NCBI GenBank assembly: GCA_963281255.1
Contig: OY725497.1
Location: 806,001-870,000, forward strand
From: Aphrocallistes beatrix
Lineage: Eukaryota; Porifera; Hexactinellida; Sceptrulophora; Aphrocallistidae
Direction: 5' to 3'
Length of the DNA: 64,000 bases
Shown: piece by piece, positions 54,342 to 63,805 of the stretch
How positions within the stretch are numbered: position 1 is the stretch's first letter
Layout: every line of letters starts with the position of its first letter
The notes under the pieces: model-generated
Seen by the model: only the letters and a program-made list of their open reading frames with translations
Told to the model about the DNA's origin: nothing
The model's database searches: none
Made by a program: the position numbers and the translations under genes

Positions 54342-54430
54342 AATCAAAGTGTGACTAAAAGGCATTCTACACAATTCCATTCTACATTATCAATAAAAAA
54401 ATAAGGGAGATAAATTTCAAAAAGGTAGCT

Positions 54431-55966
54431 ATGTCCAAAATTTTAGAATTCACATTAAAACAGAGATGGATACTGACAGAGTTGAAATATCTCGTAAAGT
54501 TAGGAATTGTAGGAGGACTCGGATACTCCAGTGATGCATTACAGCTAAAGTTGGGTACAATCTTCATATCTCGTACTTCAGGTGCTGATATAGGAAACAA
54601 AGTTAGTGCTTTGTTGGTTGGTCAAACAGTTATGATTTTGACATCGTACGTCATTATGCAGGGAATTGTTAAAGGAATGAACACACTCTGTTCTCAAGCT
54701 TATGGTGCTACAAACTACAAACTGATGGGAACCTACTTCATGCGAGCAATGACAATCGCATCACTCACTTGCTTTCCCATCTGGGCAATATGGATAAGTG
54801 TCAGACCTGTCATTTACTACATCACTCAAGATTCTGAGTTAGCACAAGGTGCAGGTGACTACACTACTGTTCTCTGTTTCAGTTATCCGGTTTATATCTA
54901 CTCGAAACTGGCTTATGCTTTCTTGCAATCTCAAAACATTGTCTACCCCAGTCTTGCAATACAAGTAAGTGGGAATCTATTTAACTGTTGTCTACAGTAT
55001 ATATTTGTTGTTTTGATGCATCTCGAAATCAAAGGTGTCGCTCTGGCTTATGTCATCAGTACATTTCTAATTGCAATTTTAATATTCGCATATATTCAAT
55101 TCACGAATGTACATCTTACATACTCCTTGTTCTCGTGGTCTTATCTATCTAGATGGTATCATTTCATGGAATATGGTTTACTAGAAGGACTACAGGTGTT
55201 CACGATCATAATCGCCGCTAGACTAGTTCCTGTCATATTTATAGGTTTCATTTTTAAAAATAATAATCAACTGGGTCTGTTCGGTATACTCAATGTTGTT
55301 TGGTTCCTTTTTAAAACTTCTGGAAACGGTTTCGGGATAGGAGCAAATATACGTATAGGGAATATTCTCGGAGACAATAATTTGGTTCAAGCAAAAAAGG
55401 CCACAGTGGTATTCATTTGCGCTATGAGTTTAATTGAACTTACCTTCGGAATAATGATAATCTCATTCTCTCATTACATTTCCTTTATCTTCACATCACT
55501 TCCTGATTTTAGAAAAGAAATAGAATTCGGGTTGAAAATAGTTGGTGTTCTTGTAATTACAGATGTATTCTTTGTCATCAGAGGTATTTGCAATGCTTGT
55601 TGTCTCCAAATGAAAGTATTCATTGGGCAATCATTTTTCACGATAGTGGCTGCTACTCTAGGCTGTGTTCTAGTCTACTACGTTACATGGCAGGCAGTAG
55701 GTTTCTATTTGTTAATTGCAATCGGACAAGTCCTTTCCTGTTGCTATTTTTCTGTCTTATTGTGTACCAGCAGTTGGGATAAGATCGCACAGAAAGTTTC
55801 AAAGAATACAAGTAACAAAAATCTACACAATAATCTATCTGAAACAACATATCAAAAGGAGGAATTTTCAGAATGGAGAAAGATTGTCTTGTTTATAAGA
55901 TACATCATTTTCTTTCTAGTAGGTATAGCGACATTTGTAATTGTTATGATTGTTACTATTAGCTAA
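54431..55966 (+). CDS. MATE-family multidrug/toxin extruder, copy 1
   Basis: 511 residues, single exon, ATG in good position. There are twelve hydrophobic segments in two six-helix bundles plus a thirteenth C-terminal span (FIRYIIFFLVGIATFVIVMI), as in animal SLC47 proteins. Family features are visible: MNTLCSQAYGA in helix 2 (the conserved Gln), NxxLQY-like NLFNCCLQYIF, and GANIRIGNILGDNN in the second bundle, the eukaryotic counterpart of G-A-x-x-R-V-x-N-x-L-G. These transporters export organic cations by proton exchange at the plasma membrane. The nearly identical inverted partner lies at 57,295-58,824; the two differ mainly at residues 1-90 and 250-310. This is one of only two genes on the plus strand in the window, and it lies inside the presumed long intron of the giant gene. 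Confidence 0.93.
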   Translation: MSKILEFTLKQRWILTELKYLVKLGIVGGLGYSSDALQLKLGTIFISRTSGADIGNKVSALLVGQTVMILTSYVIMQGIVKGMNTLCSQAYGATNYKLMGTYFMRAMTIASLTCFPIWAIWISVRPVIYYITQDSELAQGAGDYTTVLCFSYPVYIYSKLAYAFLQSQNIVYPSLAIQVSGNLFNCCLQYIFVVLMHLEIKGVALAYVISTFLIAILIFAYIQFTNVHLTYSLFSWSYLSRWYHFMEYGLLEGLQVFTIIIAARLVPVIFIGFIFKNNNQLGLFGILNVVWFLFKTSGNGFGIGANIRIGNILGDNNLVQAKKATVVFICAMSLIELTFGIMIISFSHYISFIFTSLPDFRKEIEFGLKIVGVLVITDVFFVIRGICNACCLQMKVFIGQSFFTIVAATLGCVLVYYVTWQAVGFYLLIAIGQVLSCCYFSVLLCTSSWDKIAQKVSKNTSNKNLHNNLSETTYQKEEFSEWRKIVLFIRYIIFFLVGIATFVIVMIVTIS

Positions 55967-56296
55967 TATATTTCCACAAAATCATCTCATATTTGTGAAA
56001 TTTGATAAAAGAGGTTAATTTATTTACGCTACCCTTTCTATTGCTGTATTTGTGTAGAACTTAGATTATAATATTAAATTCAACAATAATAATTCATCAT
56101 CAATATCCTCCATGGTTATCTCCATAATGATGCAGCCAGGTGATCAATATTGTCCCAGGACGAGGAAAATTCTATACAGAGAGAGATTTCCATATAAAGA
56201 TTCAGCTTCACAAAAAATTGTGAATACCTCTTAACCCATATTAAGGAAAGCCACCAAAGCTGGCAGCCCGGATCACCAGCACGGATATTATATACT

Positions 56297-56475
56297 ACAA
56301 GTGCGCTTCGCTTGCTTGCGCTGCGTGGCTGTCGGAGGCGTCCTTTGGGCGTCTAGGCTCACAACGATTAATTATAAGGTCGATACGCATAACATATCTA
56401 AACATCATAATTCCATGATGAGTCGACATTTTCGTCTGAGGTCAGAACTTAGTGGAGCTATAGCCAAGAAACTCA
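56297..56475 (-). repeat. GC-hairpin dispersed repeat, copy III (internally deleted)
   Basis: Begins with the GC-rich end (GTGCGCTTCGCTTGCTTGCG). After ATATCTAAA it jumps to the part ATGATGAGTCGACATTTTCG and ends at about GCCAAGAAACTCAT. Roughly 300 bases present in copies II and V are missing. Confidence 0.82.
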
Positions 56476-56572
56476 TGAAATGAATAGAATTTGTGCTCAG
56501 TCATTACATGAAATACTGAATAGTAAGTATGATGTATACTTAGAGATAAAACACAGATAGATAGATATATTA

Positions 56573-56957
56573 CTACTTGTGTTTACATGCTAAGCCACTA
56601 TGACAACGGCTAGAACATTTAACCTTGTTCTTGAAACATCTATATCTGTTACTTTCACAGCGTTTACCCCAGCACAGTTGCATTTCATCAAAGGCGTTGT
56701 GGACACAAGTCAAACTGATCGCGGGAATACTTTGATTCAAGAATAAATCCTGATTAACCACAAATAGTGTATATGTTGTTTTCATTACGGTCAAGGATGA
56801 CTCCAAGAATGTTATGGGAATCACAACGTCCTCTGTCAACCAGAGGTATTGGTACTGCTACATTATCACCAGGATTTCCATGAGGTATATCAAGTCTACT
56901 TTTCTTTACCATTCGTTCAGCTTTCTGACCGGGATAAATTGTTTGTGACATCTGCAC
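56573..56957 (-). pseudogene. fragment of KRBA2/Ginger-type transposon gene
   Basis: The frame 56,957 to about 56,755 reads QKAERMVKKSRLDI, GDNVAVPIPLVDRGR and NILGVILDRNENNIYTI. A second frame continues DLFLNQSIP, CESNRYRCFKNKVKCSSRCH and CKHK. This order, ending in a Cys-rich tail, is that of KRAB-A-domain-2-like proteins common in invertebrates and related to Ginger/GIN integrase elements. About 30-40 residues between the blocks are missing and the frame shifts, so this is a relic. The integrase core is absent. Confidence 0.7.
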
Positions 56958-57294
56958 TCACTCTGCAGTGTCAATTACTGAATTATTTTCATTGACCGTT
57001 GCTATACTTAAATCGTTAGTAGACATTGTATAGTTGGGACTGGTATTTACATGTCGTTGCTTTGGCTGGTACTGGGTTGATTTGGCTCAGATACGTGTGT
57101 CTCCAGCACTGATACTATGGCTGCATCATTAAGAAGATTACCATAAAAAAAGGATATTGATGATGAATTACTATTGTTGAATTTAATATTATAACTAAAG
57201 TTCTACACAAATACAGCAATAGAAAGGGTAGCAGCGTAATTAACCTCTTCTATTATCAAGTTTCACAAATATGAGCTGATTTTGTGGAAATATA

Positions 57295-58824
57295 TTAGCT
57301 AATAGTAACAATCATAACAATTACAAATGTCGCTATACCTACTAGAAAGAAAATGATGTATCTTATAAACAAGACAATCTTTCTCCATTCTGAAAATTCC
57401 TCCTTTTGATATGTTGTTCCAGATAGATTATTGTGTAGATTTTTGTTACTTGTATTCTTTGAAACTTTCTGTGCGATCTTATCCCAACTGCTGGTACACA
57501 ATAAGACAGAAAAATAGCAACAGGAAAGGACTTGTCCGATTGCAATTAACAAATAGAAACCTACTGCCTGCCATGTAACGTAGTAGACTAGAACACAGCC
57601 TAGAGTAGCAGCCACTATCATGAAAAATGATTGCCCAATGAATACTTTTATTTGGAGACAACAAGCATTGCAAATACCTCTGATGACAAAGGATACATCT
57701 GTAGTTACAAGGGCACCAACTATTTTCAACCCAGATTCTATTTCCAGCCTAAAATCAGGAATTGATGTGAAGATAAAGGAAATGTAATGAGAGAATGAGA
57801 TTATCATTATTCCGAATGTAAGTTCAATTAAACTCATAGCACAAATGAATACTACAGTGGCCTTTTTTGCTTGACTCGAATTATTATCTCCAAGAATATT
57901 CCCTATACGTATATTTGCTCCTACCCCGAAACCGATACCAGCAGTTGAAAAAAGACACCAAACAACGCTAAATATTCCCAAAAGTGCCAATTGATGGTTA
58001 CTTCTTAAAATGAAACCTATAAATATGACAGGAACTAGTCTAGAAGAGATTACGCCTACCGACAACTGTAGCACTCCTAGTAAGCCATATTCCATGAAGT
58101 GATACCATCTAGATAGATAAGACCACGAGAACAAGGAGTATGTAAGATGTACATTCGTGAATTGAATATATGCGAATATTAGAATCGCAATTAGAAATGT
58201 ACTGATGACATAAGCCAGAGCGACACCTTTGATTTCGAGATGCATCAAAACAACAAATATATACTGTAGACAACAGTTAAATAGATTCCCACTTACTTGT
58301 ATAGCAAGACTGGGGTAGACAATGTTTTGAGATTGCAAGAAAGCATAAGCTAGTTTCGAGTAGATATAAGCCGGATAACTGAAACAGAGAACAGTAGTGT
58401 AGTCACCTGCACCTTGTGCTAACTCAGAATCTTGAGTGATGTAGTAAATGACAGGTCTGACACTTATCCATATTGCCCAGATGGGAAAGCAAGTGAGTGA
58501 TGCGATTGTCATTGCTCGCATGAAGTATGTTCCCATCAGTTTGTAGTTTGTAGCACCATAAGCTTGAGAACAGAGTGTGTTCATCCCTGTGGCTATTCCC
58601 TGTATAACCACGTACGATGTGAAAACCATAACTGTTTGACCAACCAACAAAGCACTAACTTTGTTCTCTATGTCAGCACCTGAAGTACGAGATATGAAGA
58701 TGGTACCCAACTTTAGCTGTAATGCATCACTGAAGTATCCGAGTCCTCCTGCAATTCCCAATTTTATGAGATATTTCAACTCTGTCAGTATCCATCCTAA
58801 TGTGCATCTTGAAGTCTTAGTCAT
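57295..58824 (-). CDS. MATE-family multidrug/toxin extruder, copy 2 (inverted)
   Basis: 509 residues from ATG 58824. Same architecture as copy 1: two six-helix bundles, conserved MNTLCSQAYGA and GANIRIGNILGDNN, and a thirteenth span at the C-terminus. Residues ~88-248 and ~400-509 are virtually identical to copy 1. Residues 250-310 differ at roughly 40 percent of positions (for example LLGVLQLSVGVISSRLVP against LLEGLQVFTIIIAARLVP), and the first 15 residues are also different. The changed segment covers helices 7-8, which help line the substrate path, so the two may differ in specificity; that is inference. A TATATAA lies 37 bases before the ATG. Confidence 0.93.
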   Translation of the reverse strand: MTKTSRCTLGWILTELKYLIKLGIAGGLGYFSDALQLKLGTIFISRTSGADIENKVSALLVGQTVMVFTSYVVIQGIATGMNTLCSQAYGATNYKLMGTYFMRAMTIASLTCFPIWAIWISVRPVIYYITQDSELAQGAGDYTTVLCFSYPAYIYSKLAYAFLQSQNIVYPSLAIQVSGNLFNCCLQYIFVVLMHLEIKGVALAYVISTFLIAILIFAYIQFTNVHLTYSLFSWSYLSRWYHFMEYGLLGVLQLSVGVISSRLVPVIFIGFILRSNHQLALLGIFSVVWCLFSTAGIGFGVGANIRIGNILGDNNSSQAKKATVVFICAMSLIELTFGIMIISFSHYISFIFTSIPDFRLEIESGLKIVGALVTTDVSFVIRGICNACCLQIKVFIGQSFFMIVAATLGCVLVYYVTWQAVGFYLLIAIGQVLSCCYFSVLLCTSSWDKIAQKVSKNTSNKNLHNNLSGTTYQKEEFSEWRKIVLFIRYIIFFLVGIATFVIVMIVTIS

Positions 58825-59559
58825 AATTATTTTTTTGAACTTCTTATGTTGTTTTACTGATTATATAGAACAGAACAAGTATTAATGTACATTATCTATT
58901 TACACTGATATGTTTTTAATTATTATATAATTATCACTTACTAGTACAATGGGATCCCGTGGTTAAGATGCTGATTGTAGCTATATTATACTATGGGAAA
59001 CCTGAATTTGTCCTAAAACTGAATAGGATGAATGGGAGTGAAGGTGAACATTTTTACTGTCTCTTCTCGTTTTCAACACCTACGAATGGTGTGAAAACTC
59101 TGAATTCGTGGGGAAACCTCATTGAACAACATAGTATAGCATAATTATGCAAATTCGACTTTTTTTTGATGAATCATCTTCACGTGGCCACATATATATA
59201 TTCATTAATAAGTATCAAGATAAATAATGAATATTTATCTGTTGAAAGTTTTCTTCTATCACTTTTCATTATGAAGTTATCAAGTTATAATTATTAAACA
59301 TCTGTATAATTTTATCCTTATATACATAGATGAATACTTTCATTTGAAACTACTAATGATGACTGATTATTAAGTTATTATTCATCATGACACATCAATA
59401 ATTAAATTATTTAAGTAATATTGGTATTTAACAATACATAGTATATATGATCAAAAATAACTCTCAAATTGTGATGCTTCATTATTGTCAAATCTAAAAA
59501 GTGTATGGAGAAAGAGCTGCAAGAAAAAACATGTATAAATCCAACATTAACTCGCTAAC
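58825..59559. other. spacer within the presumed long intron
   Basis: AT-rich. A plus-strand frame at 58,959-59,144 has no recognisable content. The right end carries the donor GTTAGC (59,558-59,559) of the giant-gene exon. Confidence 0.5.
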
Positions 59560-61167
59560 CTGTATAAGGTCCAGAATGGGGGATAACCGTGTATATAGCA
59601 TTTGATGGTGGATTTATTGGTTCAATAGAAAGAGAGGAGGAAGAAATCACTCCCAAAATAAGATCTGCTGTCATACTAACATCGAAATATAATCTAGGAG
59701 CTGTTATGGGTAGAGAGAAAGTAGAGTTCACCAGAACTGGGGCAGGAATGAAATCGTTTGTCAGATAATGACATAACTCAAATACGCTCTAAAAACGAGA
59801 AAATATTACTTAAAAATACAATGGAAAACATTGTTGTATGGAGGAGGTATGGCTACCTTGAGATTGGCCACTAGATCATCAATTTGTAAGAGGAAACAAG
59901 TAAGTCCATTTCCCTGTCCGACCAGGGAAGTATTGAAACGGAGTAGTCCCGTGTTACCATCTACTCGCACCCAATCAGGAACTCCCGCTTGTGAAGATAA
60001 GTAGGCCTGAGCGGAGGGAAGGGAGAACCGTAGGGGGTGTCCGTTGGAGGAGGTAGCAGGGAGGTGGAAACCTTGTGGGAGTGAGGAGTTGCTCTGAATA
60101 TAGAAGGGAGGTAAGAGGGGTAACACCGGGGAGCTCGTTTCTCCAAGGTTAACTTCAGATTCCAATAGTATCCTACAACACACAAAACATATAATTGCAG
60201 CATAAGTAGGCAGTGGGATTACGATGGTACACAGCACTGACATGGTGAGTCCGTTAGCCAGAAGATTCTTGCTTCTACAACAGTAAGAGAACTGAATGTT
60301 CCAGGGAGTCCCGTCCAGGTGGCATACTGCACTGTACTGCTTCGAGAGAGTGGCACTGACGAGCAGATAGGCGGGGAAGGCTTTAGAAACATTCAAATCT
60401 ATCCCAGGACCCAAACTGGATCCGTCTCCAAAGTCGAGCTTAGCTCCCTCCAGCGTGACAGATCCTCCCACCGTAGCATCGGGGAAGTATGCTCGGTCTA
60501 GGGTCAGTGATAGGGTCACCTCAGATCCGTATCTGCTACAAATAAACAAATACAGATATATAAATAATATTACTTTCGAATTCTCGAATCCTTGTCAATC
60601 CATACGAAAAATCTCAGGTAACAGACAAAATCATTAATTGTATAGAAACGCTATAGGAGTACAGATATTAATGAATCAGGGTACCTGTTCTGAGATTGCT
60701 TCCAGTATATCGCACCAGATAGCACAGCACTATCCTCGTCGTTATCCTCGATTGGTACTGCGTAGTCGTCCAGACTTAGGGCGGAGTAGTATGGATCAGT
60801 GGATGTGAAGGTGAAACTGATGTTTGAATGGAATACCACGCCTTGGTTTATTTCATCATCAACAGAGAATATGAGAAAAGGCTAGAAATTTTTTGAAACA
60901 GTAAGCGTATTCAAAATAGCAAACAATACTCGATATTGATAGAGCGTGGAAAGATATTTAAAGGCAATACCTGGGAGATATTCCAATTATTGGGTTCGAA
61001 GGTGAAAGTATAATCTGAGAGATAAATGGTCTCGTCTACAGGACTCAGTTCGAGGGTGACAGTAGATCTAGGAATACTCGGCAGTTGAACCAGGTAGATC
61101 GAGAATCTACCTTCAGGAATTGCAGGGTAGAAAGGGAATGTCTCTTGAATCGAGAGTCTTGCTCCAG
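59560..61167 (-). CDS. giant adhesin, five upstream exons
   Basis: Exons in transcript order: 61,167-60,971; 60,881-60,685; 60,535-60,338; 60,172-59,857; 59,788-59,560. Acceptors (TTTTTAG, TTTCTAG, TTGTAG, GTTGTAG, TTTTTAG) and donors (CAG|GTATTG, CAG|GTACCC, CA|GTACAG, AAG|GTAGCC, CAG|GTTAGC) give phases 0, 2, 2, 0 and 1, all consistent. The product begins with a Calx-beta-like strand pattern widespread in bacteria (FTFEPNNWNISQ, VDDEINQG, DPYYSALSLDDYAV, IEDNDED). Further beta domains follow, one with PDWVRVDGNTGLLRF as in Ig-like putative cell-wall modules. The last ends IEPINPPSNAIYTV..GPYTG, the first half of the HYR-like domain completed by exon 47,537-47,676. If the last donor were not used, a TAG would follow at once. 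Confidence 0.78.
60173..60337 (-). other. 165-base frame-neutral intron
   Basis: Donor CA|GTACAG and acceptor TGTTGTAG. The length is divisible by three and it contains no stop in frame, so the unspliced form would insert 55 residues with a hydrophobic, Cys-rich stretch (SVLCTIVIPLPTYAAIICFV) inside a beta domain. Confidence 0.6.
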
Positions 61168-61204
61168 CTAAAAATTAAAAAAATATTAATGAATTAATAT
61201 ATAC

Positions 61205-61867
61205 AAGCGCGCTTCGCTTGCTTGCGCTGCGCGGCTGGCGGACACAAAGTGTCCGCCGGAGGCGCCCTTTGGGCGCCTGGGGTCACATTGATTAATTATA
61301 AGGGAGATAGCATCTCTAAATACAGTAGAACTCGGTTAGTACGTACTCGGGATACAACGTACTTCGGCTTAGTACGTACTCATTTCTCTTTCCCAGAATT
61401 CATTTATTATATAGATTCCTATGTAATATCAACTCGGTTAGTACGTACTTTTTTCAGCTTCCCGGAGGGGTACGTACTAACCGAGTTCTACTGTACGTCT
61501 GTCTTACTGTTATAATCGATATCGCGCGAAAAATCACCAAATTTGTCAATATTTAAAATTTTGATGCGTAACGATGATGGCATAACAGAGTGATGAGTCA
61601 TCATTTTTAATGATAATAGCATCATATGTGAGGTATATTAATATATACATTCTATTAAAATTTCAGCCTTCTATGATAGCACTTAAAATGACTGAGTGAG
61701 TTATAGTGAAATTTCTAATTCTAAAAAAAAGGTGACGATGGCGTCATAATACCACGATGAGTCGACATTTTCGTCTGAGCTCAGAAATTAGTGGAGCCAT
61801 AGCCAAAATACTCCCACATGCCAAAAATCAGCTTTCTGTGTCTGGTTTCTTCAATCAATTCGTTACA
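61205..61867 (-). repeat. GC-hairpin dispersed repeat, copy IV (most complete GC end)
   Basis: Starts AAGCGCGCTTCGCTTGCTTG and ends AATCAATTCGTTACA. The GC end contains two perfect triloop hairpins: GGCGGACAC-AAA-GTGTCCGCC (61,237-61,257) and GGCGCCC-TTT-GGGCGCC (61,261-61,277). It is interrupted by a 171-bp MITE. Confidence 0.9.
61323..61493. mobile_element. 171-bp TA MITE nested in repeat copy IV
   Basis: Inverted ends CAGTAGAACTCGGTTAGTAC and GTACTAACCGAGTTCTACTG, TA on both sides (61,321-61,322 and 61,494-61,495). An internal AACTCGGTTAGTACGTACTT is a third copy of the end. The uninterrupted target CTAAATACGTCTG can be read in copies II and V. Confidence 0.95.
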
Positions 61868-62280
61868 GATATATACATATACGTATATATAAACATTAAT
61901 CGAGTTTTAAAAGTAGGATACTTGAACAGAGACCTTCCTTGAATTATCACCCTTCATCAAAGCATTCTACTGCTCAGATGGTTATATTTATTTAAATATA
62001 CATGATCTGAATTCTAAAATAAAAAATTTTATCTGGCAGAAAGAGAGGCTAAAAAATAATAGTACAATCGTCACTGTTTGAGGATAGACACTAAATAAAT
62101 AAGATTCAATCAATACATCTGGCTCTATATTATAAATCAACCACAGCCAAATCCTCAAAAAATCTGGAAAGTTCCAGGAGACACACATATGATAGTTGTG
62201 GCTAATGATGATCAATGTTATATGAAAAAATGATTAACAAACAATCACTCTAATTTTTTACTGAAGCCATTTATGCAATA

Positions 62281-62883
62281 AAGTCAGGATCACTTAATTT
62301 GAACCACCAGAACAAAAATGTGTTCATAATAGAGATATTTCATATTAATAATATGCGAACTTGATTAGATAATGAAATTAGTACCCGAAGTTTAGTTCAT
62401 AATTAGGGTTTAGAATCCCGGGATCCCGATCCATTTCACCACCGGGATTCGATCCCGAGATTTGTTCTTTAATCCCGATCCCGAATTTCAATCCCGGGAT
62501 CCCGATGATTTTGTGCTATATAGTATGAGTGATTAGATAATTGTCTTGACCGAAGTTAACAATGGATAAATCACAAAATACTGACCCAATGAAAAATAGT
62601 AATATAATAGTTCCTTATCTTATCATTAACGTATCATTCAAACACTATTATTAAAATACACTTAGTTATTATTAAATGTAGAGTTACGTACAACTTCAAA
62701 TTATATAATACCGTTTAGTACTTTTTTCACCTAGATTCACCTAAACTGCATATGCTTTTACTAACCCCGGGATTAGAAAAAATTAAATCCCAGAATCCCG
62801 AAATCCCGGGATTGTAAGCCCTATTCATAATAAACGAATCTTCATATTACGCAGGTTAATAAAAAAATATGCGACCATGATTA
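62281..62883 (-). mobile_element. diverged copy of the 52,994 MITE, split by an hAT MITE
   Basis: AGTCAGGATCACTTAATTTG to TTAGTTCATAAT (62,281-62,403), then AAACGAATCTTCATATTACG to GCGACC (62,832-62,883), align in reverse with 52,994-53,178. It is older, because it has lost TA and has many substitutions. Confidence 0.8.
62404..62823. mobile_element. hAT-like MITE, 420 bp, 8-bp target duplication
   Basis: Ends TAGGGTTTAGAATCCCGGGA and TCCCGGGATTGTAAGCCCTA. Target duplication TTCATAAT at 62,396-62,403 and 62,824-62,831; the empty site is present in the 52,994 element. Subterminal ATCCCGATCCCG-type repeats flank an AT-rich core. Confidence 0.92.
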
Positions 62884-63186
62884 AGCATAATTTGAGCATA
62901 TTTTGAGCATAATTTGAGCACAATTTGAGCATATATTGAGCATATTTTGAGCATAACTTGAGCATATATTGAGCATATTTTAAGCATATATTGAGCATAT
63001 TTTGAGCACATTTTGAGCATATTTTAAACATAATTTGAGCACAATTTGAGCATATTTTGAGCATAATTTGAGCACAATTTGAGCATATTTTGAGCATATT
63101 TTGAGCATAATTTGAGCATAATTTGAGCATATTTTGAGCATATTTTAAGCATATTTTGAGCATATTTTGAGTATAATTTGAGCATA
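62884..63186. repeat. 11-bp minisatellite, about 27 units
   Basis: Units of the form TTTGAGCATAA / TTTGAGCATAT repeat without interruption. A minus-strand open frame of 112 codons across it is a product of the repeat and not a gene. Confidence 0.93.
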
Positions 63187-63355
63187 TGACATGGACTGAA
63201 ATTGGTTGATTAATAATTAATCACGTATAATAATCTTTAGTAATGTGAACTTTGATTCAAATTGACCTTACATTCTTATTTTTTTTAGTTTACTTAATAC
63301 GAAGTAAATTCTATTTATCACGAACCTAAATTTGTGCTACAGTTCTGATTTATAA

Positions 63356-63804
63356 TGTAACGAATTGATTGAAGAAACTGCCCGACACAGAAAGCTGATT
63401 TTTGGCATGTGGGGGTCTTTTGGCTATGGTTCCACTAAGTTCTGAGCTCAGACGAAAATGTCAACTCATCGTGGAATTATGATGTCATTGTCACCTTTTT
63501 TATAATTAGAAATTTCATGACCATAACTCAGCTATTTTAGGTGATAGAAGGCTGAAATTTTAATAAGATGTGTACATTAATATACCTCACATATGATGCA
63601 ACTATCATCAAAAAATGATGACTCATCACTCTGTTATGACGTCATCATTACGGATCAAAAAAAAAAATTGACAAATTTGGTGATTTTCGTACGATATCGA
63701 TTATAACAGTAGGTCTGACGTATTTAGAGATGCTATCTGCCTTATAATTAATCAATGTGACCCCAGGCCAGCCGCACAGCGCAAGCAAGAGAAGCGCGCT
63801 TGTA
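63356..63804 (+). repeat. GC-hairpin dispersed repeat, copy V
   Basis: TGTAACGAATTGATTGAAG to AGAAGCGCGCTTGTA, closely matching copy II. The GGCGCC hairpin is deleted (CCCCAGGCCAGCCGC). Its right end directly abuts the coding exon and supplies most of the likely 5' splice site GTACAAG. Confidence 0.88.
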
Positions 63805-63805
63805 C

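Larger units (their letters stand above)
51601..54430. other. repeat-rich spacer
   Basis: Holds a fragment resembling a Ty3/gypsy pol 3' end (52,390-52,530), a TA-flanked MITE (52,994-53,178), copy II of the GC-hairpin repeat (53,301-53,756) and a short MITE (54,089-54,198). 51,601-52,290 has no recognisable content. Confidence 0.6.
55967..57294. other. 3' flanks and spacer of the MATE palindrome
   Basis: Duplicated 3' flanks on both sides. The centre contains the truncated GC-hairpin repeat (56,297-56,475) and the transposon-gene fragment (56,573-56,957). Confidence 0.7.
54431..58824. repeat. inverted gene duplication (two MATE genes, tail to tail)
   Basis: Arms run from about 54,431-56,135 and 57,118-58,824, so the duplication includes the 3' untranslated region (AATATTAAATTCAACAATA and beyond). 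The ~980-bp spacer holds repeat copy III and a KRBA2-like gene fragment. Confidence 0.93.
61168..63805 (-). other. repeat-filled intron or inter-exon region
   Basis: Filled by GC-hairpin copies IV and V, two nested MITEs, an hAT MITE and an 11-bp minisatellite. 61,868-62,278 has no recognisable content; a 75-codon minus frame at 61,988-62,215 is not protein-like. The end phases (2 left by exon 63,806, 1 required at 61,167) disagree, so at least one further exon or another donor is needed. Confidence 0.6.

Noticed and set aside
59556..59560. Stop codon directly after exon 59,560 as the end of a separate gene
   Set aside because: The HYR-like domain would be cut in half, and its second half with matching phase lies at 47,676. 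I keep this as the main alternative to the nested-gene model.
62825..63163. 112-codon minus-strand frame over the 11-bp repeat
   Set aside because: Produced by the tandem repeat, with no start context or similarity to a protein.
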